Virus record (IMG/VR): IMGVR_UViG_3300025646_000271
Location: 1-27,278 of that record
Length of the DNA stretch: 27,278 nt
DNA from: a virus
Strand: one strand, 5' to 3'
Each line of letters starts with the position of its first letter. Position 1 is the first letter of the stretch. Positions 25,389 through 27,278 of the stretch are shown here, piece after piece. The notes beneath the pieces were generated by a model, which made no database searches, was not told the origin of the DNA, and saw nothing but the letters and a program-made list of their open reading frames with translations. The position numbers were made by a program, and so were the translations under genes.

Positions 25389-26275
25389 TTCATTGGTGAA
25401 GGTGGTCCTGCTATTTCTGCAGTAGCAGGAGTTCCACCCTGTTCTCTAATTCTATTTTGGGATCTGATTATCATTTCTCTAATTTCACTAACAGAATCAG
25501 TAATAGATTGTGGACTAGTTTGTCCCCTAACTGGTTGATCTGGATTTGCTGGATTCGTTGTGGGTGCTCCGCTAGGAGTTGTGGTTGGCGTATCAAATCT
25601 AGTCTTCTCTACAATGTACCTAGTATAATTAAATGAGGCAGTAACCTTTGTGATAGTACTAGACTCATAAGAAAATGGAATGGCAACAATATTCATTGGG
25701 AATGCATCAATGAATGTATACTTTACTAATGATTGTGGTCTAAAACCAGAATCACTAATACTTGGATTTGCCAGGAAGTTTCTTTCAAACTTAACTACTG
25801 ATATATCTTTTTTATATTCATTTGGATACTTCATTCTGTAAAAATTATTACTACCATTAAATCCAGTTTGTCCATTACCAGATCCTTGATATGCACCAGC
25901 AGATGAATGGATTGGATCAATATAATTCATCCACTCTTCCAAAAGACGAAGTGAGTTGTAATTATCATCAACATAGAAAGTCAAATCAAAATCTGTATAT
26001 ATTCTTCTCGTCGCAAATCTTTCAATCATACCTTGGCGACTACCACTCTCTTCACTCATATCAAATGATGAACCAGGAAGAGTCACGTCAGAACAAAGAA
26101 AGTCATAAGACTTTGGGTTAGTAAGTAATCCAGAATTTGTTAAATGTTGATTAACACCTTGACCATTTGCTGCCAAGTTTAGATTTACCATGAACTGAGA
26201 TGTTTGAGACAGTTTCCCAATGATAGCGGAAACTTGAGACATCTTTGCATAATAGAGTTCGGCGGACTCTGCCAT
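25385..26275 (-). CDS. Baseplate tail-tube initiator/cap-like protein (gp54/gp48/gp19 fold), 296 aa
   Basis: Residues ~55-125 follow the tail-tube fold pattern: SYDFLCSDVTLPGSSFDMSE, then a basic FATRRIYTDFDLTFYVDDNY and LRLLEEWMNYI, the loop-strand-helix order of T4 gp19 and its baseplate relatives gp48 and gp54. Later blocks YRMKYPNEYKKDISVVKFER and YTFIDAFPMNIVAIPFSYES also fit. The C-terminal ~60 residues are Pro/Gly-rich and loosely structured. It probably caps the hub and starts tube polymerisation; the exact T4 equivalent cannot be told from sequence. ATG 26275 lacks a clear Shine-Dalgarno; Met12 (26242) is an alternative start. It is divergent from gp4. Confidence 0.78.
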   Translation of the reverse strand: MAESAELYYAKMSQVSAIIGKLSQTSQFMVNLNLAANGQGVNQHLTNSGLLTNPKSYDFLCSDVTLPGSSFDMSEESGSRQGMIERFATRRIYTDFDLTFYVDDNYNSLRLLEEWMNYIDPIHSSAGAYQGSGNGQTGFNGSNNFYRMKYPNEYKKDISVVKFERNFLANPSISDSGFRPQSLVKYTFIDAFPMNIVAIPFSYESSTITKVTASFNYTRYIVEKTRFDTPTTTPSGAPTTNPANPDQPVRGQTSPQSITDSVSEIREMIIRSQNRIREQGGTPATAEIAGPPSPMN

Positions 26276-26282
26276 CTAAATA
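26276..26282 (+). promoter_or_regulatory. Putative late promoter CTAAATA before gp4
   Basis: CTAAATA on the plus strand begins one base past the start codon of the divergent gene and lies 25 bases before ATG 26308. In the same 32-base gap the minus strand has TATAAT (26299-26304), 24 bases before the divergent ATG 26275, without an obvious -35 box. The gap thus probably holds back-to-back promoters. Confidence 0.5.
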
Positions 26283-26307
26283 CTTGGAAACTACTTATAT
26301 TATATGT

Positions 26308-26745
26308 ATGTCATATCATGGACGCTATCTTCCAGAGAACCCAATAAAGTATAAAGGCGATCCCACAAACATCGTTTATCGTTCTTTGTGGGAAAGAAAG
26401 TTCATGAGGTATTGTGATCTAACGGAAGAAGTTGATCAATGGCAATCAGAAGAATTTTGGATTCCTTATGTCTCACCAGTTGACAATAGAGTTCACCGTT
26501 ACTTCCCAGACTTTTTTATCAAGTACAAAGATAAAACTGGAAAGTACAGAACAGTAGTTGTTGAAATCAAACCCAAAAGACAAGTAGAAATGCCACCGCA
26601 AAACCCCAAGAGAAGAACAAAGGCATGGGCCAATTCTGTAAAGACTTGGGTAGTTAATCAAGCAAAGTGGAAAGCAGCAAGAGAGTTCTGTGCTGATCGT
26701 AATTATGAATTCAAGATCATGACAGAAGACGACTTAGGAGTATAA
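26308..26745 (+). CDS. gp4: Head completion nuclease, gp4-like, 145 aa
   Basis: The protein matches the T4 gp4 head-completion family, which has a TnsA/PD-(D/E)xK nuclease fold. The expected acidic cluster is visible: E29 in SLWERKF, D68 in YFPDFF, and E86-I-K88 in VVVEIKPKRQ. In T4, gp4 is needed for filled heads to mature and join tails, perhaps by trimming packaged DNA ends. The start at 26308 (MSYHGRYLPENP) is chosen because 21 further upstream codons would overlap the divergent gene and its promoter. It is the first gene of a plus-strand unit, and its stop overlaps the next ATG by one base (TAATG). Confidence 0.93.
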   Translation: MSYHGRYLPENPIKYKGDPTNIVYRSLWERKFMRYCDLTEEVDQWQSEEFWIPYVSPVDNRVHRYFPDFFIKYKDKTGKYRTVVVEIKPKRQVEMPPQNPKRRTKAWANSVKTWVVNQAKWKAAREFCADRNYEFKIMTEDDLGV

Positions 26746-27278
26746 TGGCAAAGTCACAATCATTCATAGATAAACTTGCTGTTACGATTAAGTATGGAAA
26801 AAATCGTATTCCATTAGAGCGTCATGACACGGATGAGTTAAAAGCAATAGCAAAGTATATTGGTCTTCGGGGATACAGCAAATTAAACAAAGAAGACTTA
26901 CTTTTAATCATCAAGTTAAATCCTAAGTATGAAAAGAGTTATCATCCAAAATCAGTAATAAGAGTAAAACCACCAAGAGTCAAATCTCCAGATAGTTATC
27001 TGGAAGATTATGTTTCTGGGTATGAAGATGAAGAAGATGAACTAGAAGATCTTCTTGATTATACAACCATTGAAGAAAGAATCAAAGAAAAAGCAATTGG
27101 TCAACCAAATACAGATGCAGATTGGTATGCAAATCAATTGTACTTAGAATTAGAACGTGTGGCAGAACAAAGATTTCCATCAATAGGTGAGTTTTGTTTC
27201 TTTGGATATAGTGCTGCTTATCCTCAAGACTATCGTTTTTATGATCAAAGACCACTATCATACATATTAGAATATCAA
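26745..27278 (+). CDS. Rho_N/SAP-like domain protein, 3' end outside window
   Basis: The frame opens at ATG 26745 within TAATG, behind AGGAG about 5 bases upstream, and stays open to the right edge (178 codons visible). Residues 25-55 (RHDTDELKAIAKYIGLRGYS then KLNKEDLLLIIK) match the pattern of Rho N-terminal or SAP domains (LKxxAKxxGLxGYSKLxKxxL), which bind nucleic acid. An acidic linker follows (GYEDEEDELEDLLDY), then a probable folded part (DWYANQLYLELERVAEQRFP). The pairing with gp4 suggests a role in DNA handling or head completion, but this is inference. Confidence 0.82.
   Translation, partial: MAKSQSFIDKLAVTIKYGKNRIPLERHDTDELKAIAKYIGLRGYSKLNKEDLLLIIKLNPKYEKSYHPKSVIRVKPPRVKSPDSYLEDYVSGYEDEEDELEDLLDYTTIEERIKEKAIGQPNTDADWYANQLYLELERVAEQRFPSIGEFCFFGYSAAYPQDYRFYDQRPLSYILEYQ

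Noticed and set aside
1-27278. CRISPR array, insertion sequence or attachment site
   Set aside because: I saw no regularly spaced direct repeats, transposase or terminal inverted repeats, and neither tRNA is followed by an integrase or a duplicated tRNA end.

Overview
The window looks like the tail and baseplate region of a T4-like cyanophage (contractile-tailed myovirus) of marine Synechococcus or Prochlorococcus. The evidence is an AT-rich genome of tightly packed, often overlapping genes; a T4-type gp4 head-completion nuclease; a gp26/gp51-type tail chaperone pair; a gp5-type hub with an N-terminal OB-fold; very long fibre/structural proteins of the cyanophage type; and a small CP12-like protein, an auxiliary gene that acts on the Calvin cycle of cyanobacterial hosts.

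Layout, right to left along the minus strand (the direction of transcription): a tail-tube-fold baseplate protein (25385-26275); a gp26-like chaperone (24628-25353) and a gp51-like short frame (24446-24625), apparently joined by a programmed -1 frameshift; two large Gly-rich hub/tape-region proteins, one with a lysozyme-like domain (22874-24445) and one with an M23 endopeptidase domain (21012-22868); a gp27-like hub protein (19723-21012); CP12 (19502-19714); gp5-like hub (17262-19502); a separate beta-helical spike/needle protein (16666-17265); a small fibre-like protein (15852-16661); and a coiled-coil virion protein (15088-15852).

A roughly 1 kb island (14098-15084) follows. It starts with a perfect-consensus sigma70 promoter, carries two very small ORFs, tRNA-Leu(TAA), an 89-aa ORF and tRNA-Thr(TGT), and ends in a rho-independent terminator. 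It looks like an early, moron-like unit placed inside late tail genes. Below it lie three giant structural genes: about 2296 aa (7072-13961, broken by an apparent one-base deletion near 13824), 1191 aa (3496-7071), and one of at least 1164 aa that runs off the left edge (1-3492). The last two are collinear paralogues.

At the right end the orientation flips. gp4 (26308-26745) and a Rho_N/SAP-like protein (26745 to beyond the edge) run on the plus strand. A CTAAATA motif recurs 20-30 bases before start codons at four gene boundaries and probably marks late promoters.

The most interesting signals are the T TTT TTC slippery heptamer, with an internal Shine-Dalgarno at dnaX-like spacing, between the gp26-like and gp51-like genes; the sigma70-driven tRNA/small-ORF island; the distribution of cell-wall hydrolases and spike over separate proteins; and CP12 translated as part of the baseplate-hub operon.
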